A stretch of DNA of 46,517 nt from JANLIQ01 sp964358205. Its GTDB lineage: Bacteria; Patescibacteriota; UBA1384; 2-12-FULL-50-11. Positions within the stretch are counted from its first letter, which is position 1. Every line of letters starts with the position of its first letter. Under the pieces are notes generated by a model that ran no database searches, was not told the origin of the DNA, and saw only the letters and a list, made by a program, of their open reading frames with translations. Location of the stretch: positions 1 through 46,517 of the forward strand of contig CAYHNZ010000004.1 of the NCBI GenBank assembly GCA_964358205.1. Reading direction: 5' to 3'. Made by a program: the position numbers and the translations under genes. Of this stretch, positions 22,463 to 29,558 are shown piece after piece.

Positions 22463-23956
22463 ATGAAACCGATCGTAGCACGCTTTCTTCTTTGTTTTTT
22501 TCTTACTCTCCTCGGTGCCTATATCTCCTGCCAGATTATTTCTAATGACTTAAATTTAAGTCCTCAGGAATTACAGAATGCTTTTATTGGGCTTGCTGCT
22601 TTATCGATACCTGTTCTGTGGAACGCTCACCAGAGAATTATCGCACTACGAGATAAGTCGGCGGATGGTTATGAAAAAATATTAAACACCCAGTTCTACG
22701 AGAAACTCTTAACAAAATTTGAGGTTGCGATCTTACTTCCGACGGCTTTCTTGGTCTTTGGCGGGTTACTCTTAGGAGGCCAAATTCTTGCCAGTCGCTT
22801 TTTGACAGTAACGGCTTTTACCGTGGCCATTCCCTATCTGCTAACCTTACATATTTGGTTTGATGTTCTGGAAAAGCTTACGGTAAAGAACCTCATATCT
22901 TTTATTGTCGACCTATCGCCAGACGATCCTCTTTTGCCCCAAGTATTTAAAGAAGTGTGGCAAAAAAGCGATGACGAGCTATTTGACAACGAAAAGGTAT
23001 ATCCTCGAACTTTGCTTGAACAGTTTATAGAAAAAATTGACCTAATGCTGACTCAAAATCACATTGATAGCACTGATGATATGGTTCAAAGCTTTTTGCA
23101 TAATTTCGACCAAAGAAGCCAAATCTTACGCTATGAGTACTATACCGTGACTAAAGCCCTGTTTAGGTGGCACAAAAAGATTTGGGAGCTAAGTGACGGA
23201 TTTAATAATGCCGACTACTTTACGCTCCGATTCTCGGTAGATAGTTTGCGAAGAGAAGTAAGGGGCCACTATTACTCTAATAGCTGGACTTACGAGTACT
23301 TCGGGAGTTTAAGCGATTTTATTAATCCTGAAACAGAGGCAAACAACTGGCAATACGTGAAAACATTTATGACTTCTGAGTTTAATGCCTTACTAGAAAG
23401 CCTTAATGAAATGAGTGACGCATATTCAGCTCTGGCTTTTGACTTTCCAAAGCATTGGAAAATTACATATGATCTTGAGACTAAACCAATCAGTAAGATA
23501 TTATTATTTACGTTCATTGGTTGGGCTCAGCATAAAATTCCGTCGCCTAAAAATTTCGATAAGGAGCTCGACCACGCAACTAGTGAGCTGTTTTCTGGCA
23601 CAGACCCGATGACCCTGAGTGACGCCTTAGATTTTATCTTTTCCCCTTGGGGCACTTCCAGAGTCGAGTCGTTTATAAAAAGGAGAAAAACATTCGGCCT
23701 TGCTAGCAATATACGGACGTTCTCCGGTGAGAATGGAGAACGGCAATGGGCGGAAGTATTAGATACTGAAAGAGAGACGACCCATAAACTGCTTATAAAG
23801 GTTTTTCCCGATGTCTTCTCGTCAACAGTATTAAGCCCTTTTCTCGCAGAAATCGCATCGTTGGAGAGCAGTAGCGAGCTGACTGAGATGGAGCAAATTA
23901 GGCTCCGCGACTTAAAGGGTCTTTTTACTGGAGTAGAATCTCAACTTGATGAGTAG
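22463..23956 (+). CDS. Membrane protein with large cytoplasmic domain, partner of a PD-(D/E)XK protein
   Basis: Family not recognised. The N-terminal third has about four membrane helices (around residues 6-28, 38-56, 88-110 and 114-135), with a polar loop between the second and third. The remaining 360 residues are soluble, mixed helical, rich in W, D and F, with no motif I know (no Walker, TIR, HNH or kinase motif). Length 497 aa. The ATG at 22463 is set by the promoter 9 nt upstream. Its stop overlaps the start of the nuclease-like gene by 8 nt (ATGAGTAG), so the two are almost certainly made together. The layout, a membrane protein plus a nuclease-like protein beside a restriction system, resembles two-gene phage-defence systems with a membrane sensor or effector. 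That is inference. Confidence 0.7.
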   Translation: MKPIVARFLLCFFLTLLGAYISCQIISNDLNLSPQELQNAFIGLAALSIPVLWNAHQRIIALRDKSADGYEKILNTQFYEKLLTKFEVAILLPTAFLVFGGLLLGGQILASRFLTVTAFTVAIPYLLTLHIWFDVLEKLTVKNLISFIVDLSPDDPLLPQVFKEVWQKSDDELFDNEKVYPRTLLEQFIEKIDLMLTQNHIDSTDDMVQSFLHNFDQRSQILRYEYYTVTKALFRWHKKIWELSDGFNNADYFTLRFSVDSLRREVRGHYYSNSWTYEYFGSLSDFINPETEANNWQYVKTFMTSEFNALLESLNEMSDAYSALAFDFPKHWKITYDLETKPISKILLFTFIGWAQHKIPSPKNFDKELDHATSELFSGTDPMTLSDALDFIFSPWGTSRVESFIKRRKTFGLASNIRTFSGENGERQWAEVLDTERETTHKLLIKVFPDVFSSTVLSPFLAEIASLESSSELTEMEQIRLRDLKGLFTGVESQLDE

Positions 23957-24647
23957 TGGCTCGCGGTTGTTTGATCAGGTGTTTGGCGCGCAACAATATG
24001 CTGACGATTTTGGTTGGTCACCTTCTTGGAACGCTGAAATTGACAAATGGCTGAACGAGTATCGGAAGTGTGATCCGCAACACTTTAATCGTCAGCTAAA
24101 CCGGCTCAAAAGGGACAAGCAGAGGGACGAATTACTTGCAGAGGCGAAGGCGGTTTTCTACTACAGCAAGAAGCTGAATTTCAAGATCACAGAAATTGAG
24201 CCAAAGGGCAAGGGCAGTAAAATGCTCGATTTTGCTTTCGACGACAAAAAAGGAAATCATTGGGTTGGCGAGGTAAAGTCACCTAATTGGAGAGGGGAGA
24301 TATGGAAGGACGATTCGATATCTGATGATGTAAAAAGACAACGAATGCTACAACCCCAACACATCAGTGGGGAGGCACGTTCATTTTCATTTGACGATGC
24401 GCTTGAAGACCCAATAATAAAGTCGATCCCTAAATTTGAGATTGGAAAAAACAATCTGCTAGTAATTGTGCCTAATATGTTTATTTCCATATTCGCAGGC
24501 CCCTTTATAGAGAGTAGGGTAAAGGATTTGCTAAAGCAGCATGATGCTCACGGTGTTATCTCTGCAGTTGCAATACTGGGGATTAGCCTACCCGTAGGGT
24601 CCACTGGATTTGATTATAGCTTCGGGCTTATAACACGGGACTACTAA
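23949..24647 (+). CDS. Predicted PD-(D/E)XK nuclease-like protein, coupled to the membrane protein
   Basis: 232-aa soluble protein. Residues 60-112 fit the PD-(D/E)XK core: a Glu in the first helix (E61 or E65 in RDELLAEAKAV), D94 in KMLDFAF at the end of a beta hairpin and E108-V-K110 in NHWVGEVKSP. The N-terminal 50 residues are Trp-rich (DFGWSPSWNAEIDKWLNEY), and the C-terminal part is an alpha/beta region with NNLLVIVPNMFISIF. The start is ATG 23949; a TTG directly before it is unlikely. The family is not recognised. It overlaps the membrane gene by 8 nt. It may be a DNA or RNA nuclease effector held or activated by its partner. Confidence 0.65.
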   Translation: MSSGSRLFDQVFGAQQYADDFGWSPSWNAEIDKWLNEYRKCDPQHFNRQLNRLKRDKQRDELLAEAKAVFYYSKKLNFKITEIEPKGKGSKMLDFAFDDKKGNHWVGEVKSPNWRGEIWKDDSISDDVKRQRMLQPQHISGEARSFSFDDALEDPIIKSIPKFEIGKNNLLVIVPNMFISIFAGPFIESRVKDLLKQHDAHGVISAVAILGISLPVGSTGFDYSFGLITRDY

Positions 24648-24732
24648 GAGATGGTTCACCTTCGATCTGTTGATTCATGAATGTAGCTGACAACAGGTTG
24701 ATTCGCCAGATCGGCCGTGATCTAATCTGGTT

Positions 24733-25164
24733 ATGGCTGGTAATAAACTCTCTGGCGATGAGGGCGAATTAGAAGTCGTTGATTCTGTGCCTTGCCCGAA
24801 TTGCGGAAAAAAGTTGATGGTACTACCACCAAACTACCCGCTCTTTGATGTGCAATGCACCGGCTGTTCATTTCGCGCTCAAGTTAAAACCAACAACTCC
24901 AAACCAAAAAATATCATCTTTGGTGCCGGTTGGGACATTATGGAAAAAGTTTTGAAATCTGGCTTTATCACCCCGCCACTGATTGTCAATTTCAAATGGT
25001 CAGAGAAGGACAAGGAAAAACAAGAAATTCGATTCTATCCTTTCGTGCCGAAGCTGAATTTGAAAAAGCGATTTACAACCATAAAAAAATCAGGCCGAGA
25101 GCTTTGGATGTTTAATTATATTGGAATAGATAAACTGCCGCATTTCGTTGTCTACTCAAAATAA
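24733..25164 (+). CDS. DpnI/Dam-replacing-like zinc-ribbon protein
   Basis: 143-aa protein with a four-cysteine zinc ribbon (CPNCG at 21-25 and CTGC in DVQCTGCSFRAQVK). The arrangement CPNCG, then D-x-x-C-x-x-C followed by a hydrophobic-x-K strand, copies the catalytic/zinc core of DpnI-type enzymes (in DpnI, ADFYCNHCSEEFELK). The usual E-x-K is Q-V-K here, which weakens or alters the active site. The DpnI C-terminal winged helix is absent, so it is about half length. It lies 85 bp after the nuclease-like gene, with a possible -10 box (TAATCT) just before the ATG. It may sense or cut methylated or foreign DNA; confidence in the family is moderate. Confidence 0.55.
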   Translation: MAGNKLSGDEGELEVVDSVPCPNCGKKLMVLPPNYPLFDVQCTGCSFRAQVKTNNSKPKNIIFGAGWDIMEKVLKSGFITPPLIVNFKWSEKDKEKQEIRFYPFVPKLNLKKRFTTIKKSGRELWMFNYIGIDKLPHFVVYSK

Positions 25165-25295
25165 TGCATAAACTTTCCCCATCAGATTTTGCGTCTTTAT
25201 ATGAGGAGTGCAAGCATTGCTACTGCTTGAAAATTAAAGAAAAAATTGGTCAGCCGAGTATGCCGATGCCGGGCGTGTTTTCGACGATGAAATAG
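25164..25295 (+). pseudogene. Truncated copy of the PD-(D/E)XK nuclease gene at 27187
   Basis: A 43-codon frame (ATG at 25164, sharing one base with the previous stop; TAG at 25293-25295) reads HKLSPSDFASLYEECKHCYC, then LKIKEKIGQPSMPMPGVFST. This is nearly identical to the N-terminus of the nuclease at 27187-27891. DNA identity is also high over about 110 bases. Similarity stops abruptly after ACGATGAA, where the frame ends. It keeps the three N-terminal cysteines but none of the nuclease motifs. Confidence 0.85.
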
Positions 25296-25298
25296 CTC

Positions 25299-25327
25299 TT
25301 GACAGACCCGTACAAAAACCGAATGAT
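25299..25327 (+). promoter_or_regulatory. Promoter of the BRO/DinD-like gene
   Basis: TTGACA (25299-25304), 17 bp, AATGAT (25322-25327), 6 bases before the ATG at 25334. It starts right after the breakpoint of the truncated nuclease copy. Confidence 0.5.
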
Positions 25328-25333
25328 GAATAT

Positions 25334-26188
25334 ATGGGTGATCGGAAATTAGGCAAAATTGCATTATTTGAAGGTCAAAAGATTCGTCGTCATTGGGACG
25401 AAGAAAAAGAGCTGTGGTTTTTTTCTATAGTCGATATAATTGCAGCTTTGACGCAAAGCTCTGATCATAAACAAGCACAGAGCTACTGGACCACACTGAA
25501 GAGTCGTCTTAAAGAGGAGGGTAGTGAGGTCGTCACAAAATGTGACCAACTGAAAATGCAGGCATCCGATGGCAAGTTTTATTTAACTGATGTAGCCGAT
25601 ACCCAAACTATGCTCCGCCTAATCCAATCCATTCCATCACCTAAAGCCGAGCCGTTCAAACTTTGGCTTGCCCGGGTCGGGTACGAAAGAATCGAAGAAA
25701 CTGAAGATCCAGAGATTGCCATCCAAAGAGCGCTAACTACCTACCTTAAAAAGGGGTATTCCAAAGCCTGGGTTGATCTGCGCCTTAAGAGTATCGAAAT
25801 TAGAAAAGATTTGGCCAATGAGTGGGAGGAACGGGGTGTGAAAACAAACGACGAATTCGCGATTCTAACCGACGACATTTCTTTTGCTTGGGCGGGATTA
25901 AAGACAAAAGACTACAAAAAATACAAGGATTTGAAAAAGGAAAGTCTGCGAGACAATATGACTAATTTGGAATTGGTGTTGAATATGTTAGCTGAAACTG
26001 CAACAACAGAAATCTCTAAAGCCCAGAAGCCAGAAACATTTCCTGAAAATCGACGAGTGGCTCGCAAGGGTGGAGGTATCGCCGGCAATGCCCGTAAGGA
26101 GATTGAGTCGACGACTGGTAAAAGAGTAATTAGTAAATACACTTTTAAAAAATCTCAAGAACAAAAAAAGCTGAAAGGCAAAGAATGA
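25334..26188 (+). CDS. BRO-N domain / DinD-like protein
   Basis: 284-aa protein. Residues 5-110 form a BRO-N (phage antirepressor-like) domain: KIALFEGQKIRRHWDEEKEL, WFFSIVDIIAALTQS, YWTTLKSRLKEEGSE, DVADTQTMLRLIQSIPSPKAEPFKLWLARVG. The C-terminal part (about 110-284) matches the DinD-like half: AIQRALTTYLKKGYSKAWVD, DEFAILTDDISFAWAGLKTKDYK, NMTNLELVLNMLAE and a basic end with GGGIAGNARKEIESTTGK. Such genes are usual in phages, plasmids and mobile islands; DinD of E. coli inhibits RecA filaments. The role here is probably DNA-binding regulation or modulation of recombination. No Shine-Dalgarno; likely leaderless. Confidence 0.82.
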   Translation: MGDRKLGKIALFEGQKIRRHWDEEKELWFFSIVDIIAALTQSSDHKQAQSYWTTLKSRLKEEGSEVVTKCDQLKMQASDGKFYLTDVADTQTMLRLIQSIPSPKAEPFKLWLARVGYERIEETEDPEIAIQRALTTYLKKGYSKAWVDLRLKSIEIRKDLANEWEERGVKTNDEFAILTDDISFAWAGLKTKDYKKYKDLKKESLRDNMTNLELVLNMLAETATTEISKAQKPETFPENRRVARKGGGIAGNARKEIESTTGKRVISKYTFKKSQEQKKLKGKE

Positions 26189-26218
26189 AGAAAACCTTTC
26201 CAGGGGAATTATATTCCA

Positions 26219-26290
26219 TAACCGTGAAAATCACTGTTTTTTTGTTGTTTTTCACGGTTATCTTGACAAAACAGTGAAAAAGACTACAAT
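26219..26290 (+). promoter_or_regulatory. fic promoter with multiple GTGA-type operator half-sites
   Basis: Promoter TTGACA (26263-26268), 16 bp, TACAAT (26285-26290), 8 bases before the fic ATG. Upstream is a perfect 12-bp inverted repeat TAACCGTGAAAA / TTTTCACGGTTA (26219-26230 and 26249-26260). Two more half-sites lie at 26231-26240 (reverse, TCACTGTTTT) and 26271-26280 (ACAGTGAAAA, within the promoter spacer). This is a strong case for repression by a dimeric regulator, possibly Fic's own C-terminal HTH. Confidence 0.7.
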
Positions 26291-26298
26291 TATCACCT

Positions 26299-27171
26299 AT
26301 GGCAAAGAAACAATCAGTTTTTAATAAGATCAGTTTTCTTCGGGAAAGATATTACAGGGCATCAACAGGCAAAGAGTCGCTAATTAAACTTATATCTGAA
26401 GCCGAGATAGCCGAGCAGGTCTACAACTCAAACGCTATTGAGAATAGCACTCTTACCCTCGAAGAAACTGAAAAAATCCTGCTGGCGATTGAGCTGGATC
26501 GTTTTATTAGTGAACGAGAAATTTTTGAAACCAAAAATCTGGCCCGAGTGGTTTCCTATATCGACATTAGAGCCAAAGAACAGGAAATGACGCTTGAGGT
26601 GATGCTGTCGTTGCATGAAATGTTAATTGCGAATATTCGGGATGATATTGCCGGAAGATTCAGGGCCGGTGACGAGTATGTTCGAGTCGGTAGCCATATC
26701 GCGCCGGCGCCAAAAGAGATACTGGAACGGCTCGAAAAAATGCTTGCAGAATATAATGCCAGCAGTCATGAAAATATTATCACTCGAATTGCGAAGTTGC
26801 ATTTAGTTTTTGAATACACCCACCCATTTATTGACGGTAACGGCCGCATCGGTCGGGTGCTGAATAACTATTTACTAATAAGGGAGGGCTTCGTCCCGAT
26901 CAACATCAAATTTATCGATCGAAAGAAATACTACAACGCCTTCAAAGAGTTTGATGAGGATGGGTCAACGGCCATTATGGAAGAGATTGTCGCCAAGGCA
27001 CTGACTAACAGCTACCACAAACGGCTAGCGTATTTGGAGGGAAAAAAGATCATTACTCTCTCTGATTACGGAAAGAGTAACAAAATCTCACACTCAAATT
27101 TAATCAACAAAGCTACTAGACAGACCATAGAAGCATTTTTAGAAAAAGGTGTTTGGAAAATTGGTGTTTGA
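26299..27171 (+). CDS. fic: Fic family AMP-transferase with N-terminal inhibitory helix
   Basis: 290-aa Fic protein that transfers AMP (or another nucleotide part) to target proteins. The active-site motif HPFIDGNGRIGR is at residues 175-186 and matches HPFx[D/E]GNGRxxR. The inhibitory motif (S/T)xxxE(G/N) is SNAIEN (44-49), before the core, so it is a class II enzyme that restrains itself. The flap region VGSHIAPAPKEI is present. The last 50 residues (ITLSDYGKSNKISHSNLINK) look like a small winged-helix DNA-binding domain. The transcript is predicted to be leaderless. It lies in the defence island between a BRO/DinD-like gene and a nuclease gene. The target protein is unknown. Confidence 0.92.
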   Translation: MAKKQSVFNKISFLRERYYRASTGKESLIKLISEAEIAEQVYNSNAIENSTLTLEETEKILLAIELDRFISEREIFETKNLARVVSYIDIRAKEQEMTLEVMLSLHEMLIANIRDDIAGRFRAGDEYVRVGSHIAPAPKEILERLEKMLAEYNASSHENIITRIAKLHLVFEYTHPFIDGNGRIGRVLNNYLLIREGFVPINIKFIDRKKYYNAFKEFDEDGSTAIMEEIVAKALTNSYHKRLAYLEGKKIITLSDYGKSNKISHSNLINKATRQTIEAFLEKGVWKIGV

Positions 27172-27186
27172 ACGAAAAAGAATGCG

Positions 27187-27891
27187 ATGAAAACTAAAGA
27201 CGCGTTTTGGAAATTAAGTCCATCTGATTTTGCCTATTTGTATGAGGAGTGCAAGCATTGTTACTGCTTGAAAGTTAAGGAAAAAATTGGCCAGCCGAGC
27301 ATGCCGATGCCGGGGGTGTTTTCGACGATGAACTCGATAATGCAGGGGAGCGTTGTCGGCAAGAAACTGAAGACTATTTCAGCAGATCTTCCCGATGGCG
27401 AGGTTATCAAGCAAGAAGGATTTGTTAAGTCAAAGCCTATTCCTGGAACATCAGTTTTTATTGGCGGAAAGTACGATCTATTAGTGCAAAACCCAGACGG
27501 GACATATACGATTGTTGATTTCAAGATTTCTAAACCGGACGACGGCAAAGCCGAGAAGTATCAAACTCAACTTGGAGCGTATAAATTCGCCTTGGAAAAT
27601 CCTGAAAGTGGTGAGGCGATCAAAGTATCGAGGCTGGGACTACTGGTCTTTTATCCGGAGTCTGTCAGTTTTGAAAACGGCGTGGCTCGATTAGATTTTC
27701 CTCCCAAATGGCTGGAGATCCCGGCTGACGATACCGCATTTCTGAAACTTGCGCGGGAGATTGACAAGCTACTTACCGGACCGCTCCCACCCGAAGACCC
27801 AAACTGCAAATGGTGTAAATATCGCCACCTCGGCGAACAGTTGAGCCGTCACGACCCAGCCGTACCGTCTGACGACGAAGAGCCATTTTAG
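27187..27891 (+). CDS. PD-(D/E)XK nuclease, Cas4/RecB-like with probable Fe-S cysteines
   Basis: 234-aa nuclease-superfamily protein. Catalytic pattern: D97 in GGKYDLLV, D111-F-K113 in TIVDFKIS and the RecB-type Q128xxxY132 in QLGAYKFA. Cysteines near the N-terminus (ECKHCYC, 22-27) and the C-terminus (NCKWCKYR) match the way Cas4/AddB-type enzymes hold an iron-sulfur cluster. The acidic tail (PSDDEEPF) may bind a partner. No cas genes are nearby. It starts 15 bases after fic, probably the same transcript. A truncated paralogous copy lies at 25164. Likely role: DNA end processing in defence or repair. Confidence 0.82.
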   Translation: MKTKDAFWKLSPSDFAYLYEECKHCYCLKVKEKIGQPSMPMPGVFSTMNSIMQGSVVGKKLKTISADLPDGEVIKQEGFVKSKPIPGTSVFIGGKYDLLVQNPDGTYTIVDFKISKPDDGKAEKYQTQLGAYKFALENPESGEAIKVSRLGLLVFYPESVSFENGVARLDFPPKWLEIPADDTAFLKLAREIDKLLTGPLPPEDPNCKWCKYRHLGEQLSRHDPAVPSDDEEPF

Positions 27892-27982
27892 GCATACGTC
27901 CAGGCCGCCAAATATTTTCGCGCCGAGTAGCCGAATTTTCGTCCCGACCCATTTTTCCCTCGCTGCTTTTTTATAAAGAAAC

Positions 27983-28007
27983 AGGGCGCGGCTTGTGGCC
28001 GCGCCCT
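27983..28007 (-). terminator. Terminator of the GH17 lipoprotein gene
   Basis: Perfect 10-bp stem AGGGCGCGGC and GCCGCGCCCT with a 5-base loop, followed on the minus strand by GTTTCTTTATAAAAAAG. It also stands beyond the end of the convergent nuclease gene (27891). Confidence 0.7.
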
Positions 28008-28022
28008 AAAGGACGGAAACAT

Positions 28023-29261
28023 CTACGGATAGCGATTGATTGCGATCGCAAAATTCTCGTAGTACGGATACTGGAACTTGAAGTCGCTTTCCGGAAGGTA
28101 CGCCGGAACCAGACAGGCCTCCCAGCGCACAGCTTCGTTCATGCCGGTGTAGCTGTAATCGAAAGACCATGTCCCATCACCGTTGATTTGAGTGTACGGC
28201 GGCACAAACGGCTGATACGGATCGGGTTGACCCGGCAGACCGAAGTAGACGACGATCTTGTAATCGCTGTAGCGGTTGACATTAGTCACCTTGCCGGTGA
28301 CCCTCATCGTTGTAGCGTTGGCTGACGTGATCTGGATCTTGGCCAGGAACAGATCGGTCGTGAGGATCGACTTCAACCGTAATTGGGTGTCGTAGATCCC
28401 CCAGTGCGGCCCGACTGCACCTTCAGCCGTTTTCCACGGCTCGTCGTTCTCTTCGAAGATGAAGAAGTCGTAGCCTTGGGCACGGGCAAACGCTGCCAGC
28501 GCCGAGACGTACCGACCCTGACCATCTTCCGACGCCCGTGGATCGCCGGCGCTAGGCCAACCCGATTCGGCAATAACCAGTTGCTTGCCCGGATAGGTTG
28601 CTTTCAGTGTTTCGCAGGCGTTATAAAGATAGCCGTTCCAGCCAGACACTGGATTAAGGATAGCGTTGTCGAGTGTCGCCCCTTCCCAGAACGGGAACAT
28701 ATTGGCGTAGATAACATCGCACTTGGCGACTACTTCGGGGTGATCCCGAAGCATACTCCAAGTATCACGGGTGGTCGTGGTTACACCAGTCGCTTTGACC
28801 CGATCGATATAACCGTTGAGTTGCGCCGGAGTTAAATCGCCGCGATACAGGCATTCGCTACCAACGACGGCAACATCAACCGCATGTTGGTTAATCAGAG
28901 CGATGAGGGCGTTGATTTCGGTTTCGTTGGCAGCCATGTTACTGGAAAGCCAGCAGCCGGCAGCAACTTTGAGTCCAAGAGCTTTCGCTCGCGGTGGAAT
29001 CAGTTCCGCGCCGTGAGTCGAGCTGTATGTCGAGACCCATTCCGAGATCCGTTCGGCTCGTTCTAACAATCGATCGACTGTCTCGCTAGAGACGGAGTCG
29101 CCGTTGTTGGGGTTGCCTGTCAGATACGGGCCGACGCAGAGGCCGTGGATCTTATTGATAACGACTGGGTCAATATTCCCACCCCCGGTGCCACCACCGC
29201 CACAGCCGGTGAGAAGAAGAGTCGTCGCAAGGACGATCAAAGATAGAAGGATGTGTTTCAT
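28023..29261 (-). CDS. GH17-like glycoside hydrolase lipoprotein
   Basis: 412-aa lipoprotein with lipobox LLTGC (Cys20) followed by a Gly-rich linker. It is exported and lipid-anchored on the cell surface. The catalytic TIM barrel (about 37-300) resembles GH17 beta-1,3-glucanases: KIHGLCVGPYLTG, acid/base Glu136 in VVGSECLYRG (family G-N-E, here G-S-E) and nucleophile Glu232 in VIAESGWPSAG. A C-terminal beta domain (about 305-412) may bind carbohydrate. The ATG at 29261 has AGGAG upstream and begins the signal peptide; an upstream ATG at 29396 is rejected. Probable substrate: a beta-1,3-glucan or a related surface polymer, perhaps of a host cell. Confidence 0.85.
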   Translation of the reverse strand: MKHILLSLIVLATTLLLTGCGGGGTGGGNIDPVVINKIHGLCVGPYLTGNPNNGDSVSSETVDRLLERAERISEWVSTYSSTHGAELIPPRAKALGLKVAAGCWLSSNMAANETEINALIALINQHAVDVAVVGSECLYRGDLTPAQLNGYIDRVKATGVTTTTRDTWSMLRDHPEVVAKCDVIYANMFPFWEGATLDNAILNPVSGWNGYLYNACETLKATYPGKQLVIAESGWPSAGDPRASEDGQGRYVSALAAFARAQGYDFFIFEENDEPWKTAEGAVGPHWGIYDTQLRLKSILTTDLFLAKIQITSANATTMRVTGKVTNVNRYSDYKIVVYFGLPGQPDPYQPFVPPYTQINGDGTWSFDYSYTGMNEAVRWEACLVPAYLPESDFKFQYPYYENFAIAINRYP

Positions 29262-29414
29262 GTGTTTTTCTCCTGCATGTGAATGATTCGAATTGACAGT
29301 AGTATATTTGATAAGGACGGCTACTTCAAGGCCGCTAGCCCCAAATTCCCGCCCAATTCCAAATTTAGTTCCATCCAGGCAGTGGGTTTCCGGCACTTCA
29401 GCTCCTTCACAGTG

Positions 29415-29472
29415 AACCCTGGATATTCGGACTAACGATCTAACCTCTGAACTACACCCCTGGGGTGTAGTT
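29415..29472 (-). other. Degenerate tRNA-like 5' half with inverted duplication
   Basis: On the minus strand from 29461 the sequence AGGGGTGTAGTTCAGAGG and the TTAGA after it reads like a tRNA acceptor strand and D-arm. A T-arm-like GGTTCA follows too soon, and no 3' acceptor strand is found. Its first 11 bases are mirrored: AACTACACCCC-T-GGGGTGTAGTT (29450-29472) is a perfect palindrome. It may be a tRNA remnant left by integration or deletion. It lies upstream of both the GH17 gene and the heliorhodopsin gene, in a gap of 297 bases with nothing else clear. Confidence 0.35.
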
Positions 29473-29534
29473 ATGGTTTAGGGATGTGGATTCAGATATT
29501 GGGCTCTGGATTTTCGCTCAATTTCCATTGCTGT

Positions 29535-29554
29535 GTTATAAATAGTTATAAATA
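29535..29554 (+). promoter_or_regulatory. Tandem GTTATAAATA repeat, probable heliorhodopsin promoter
   Basis: Two exact 10-bp copies of GTTATAAATA. The second contains TATAAA (29547-29552), six bases before the ATG at 29559, the distance seen for leaderless genes in this window. No clear -35 box. Confidence 0.45.
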
Positions 29555-29558
29555 GATA

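Noticed and set aside
28383..28835. Plus-strand ORF of 150 aa opposite the GH17 gene
   Set aside because: Antisense to a well-supported lipoprotein gene, with arginine/proline-rich composition typical of shadow frames.
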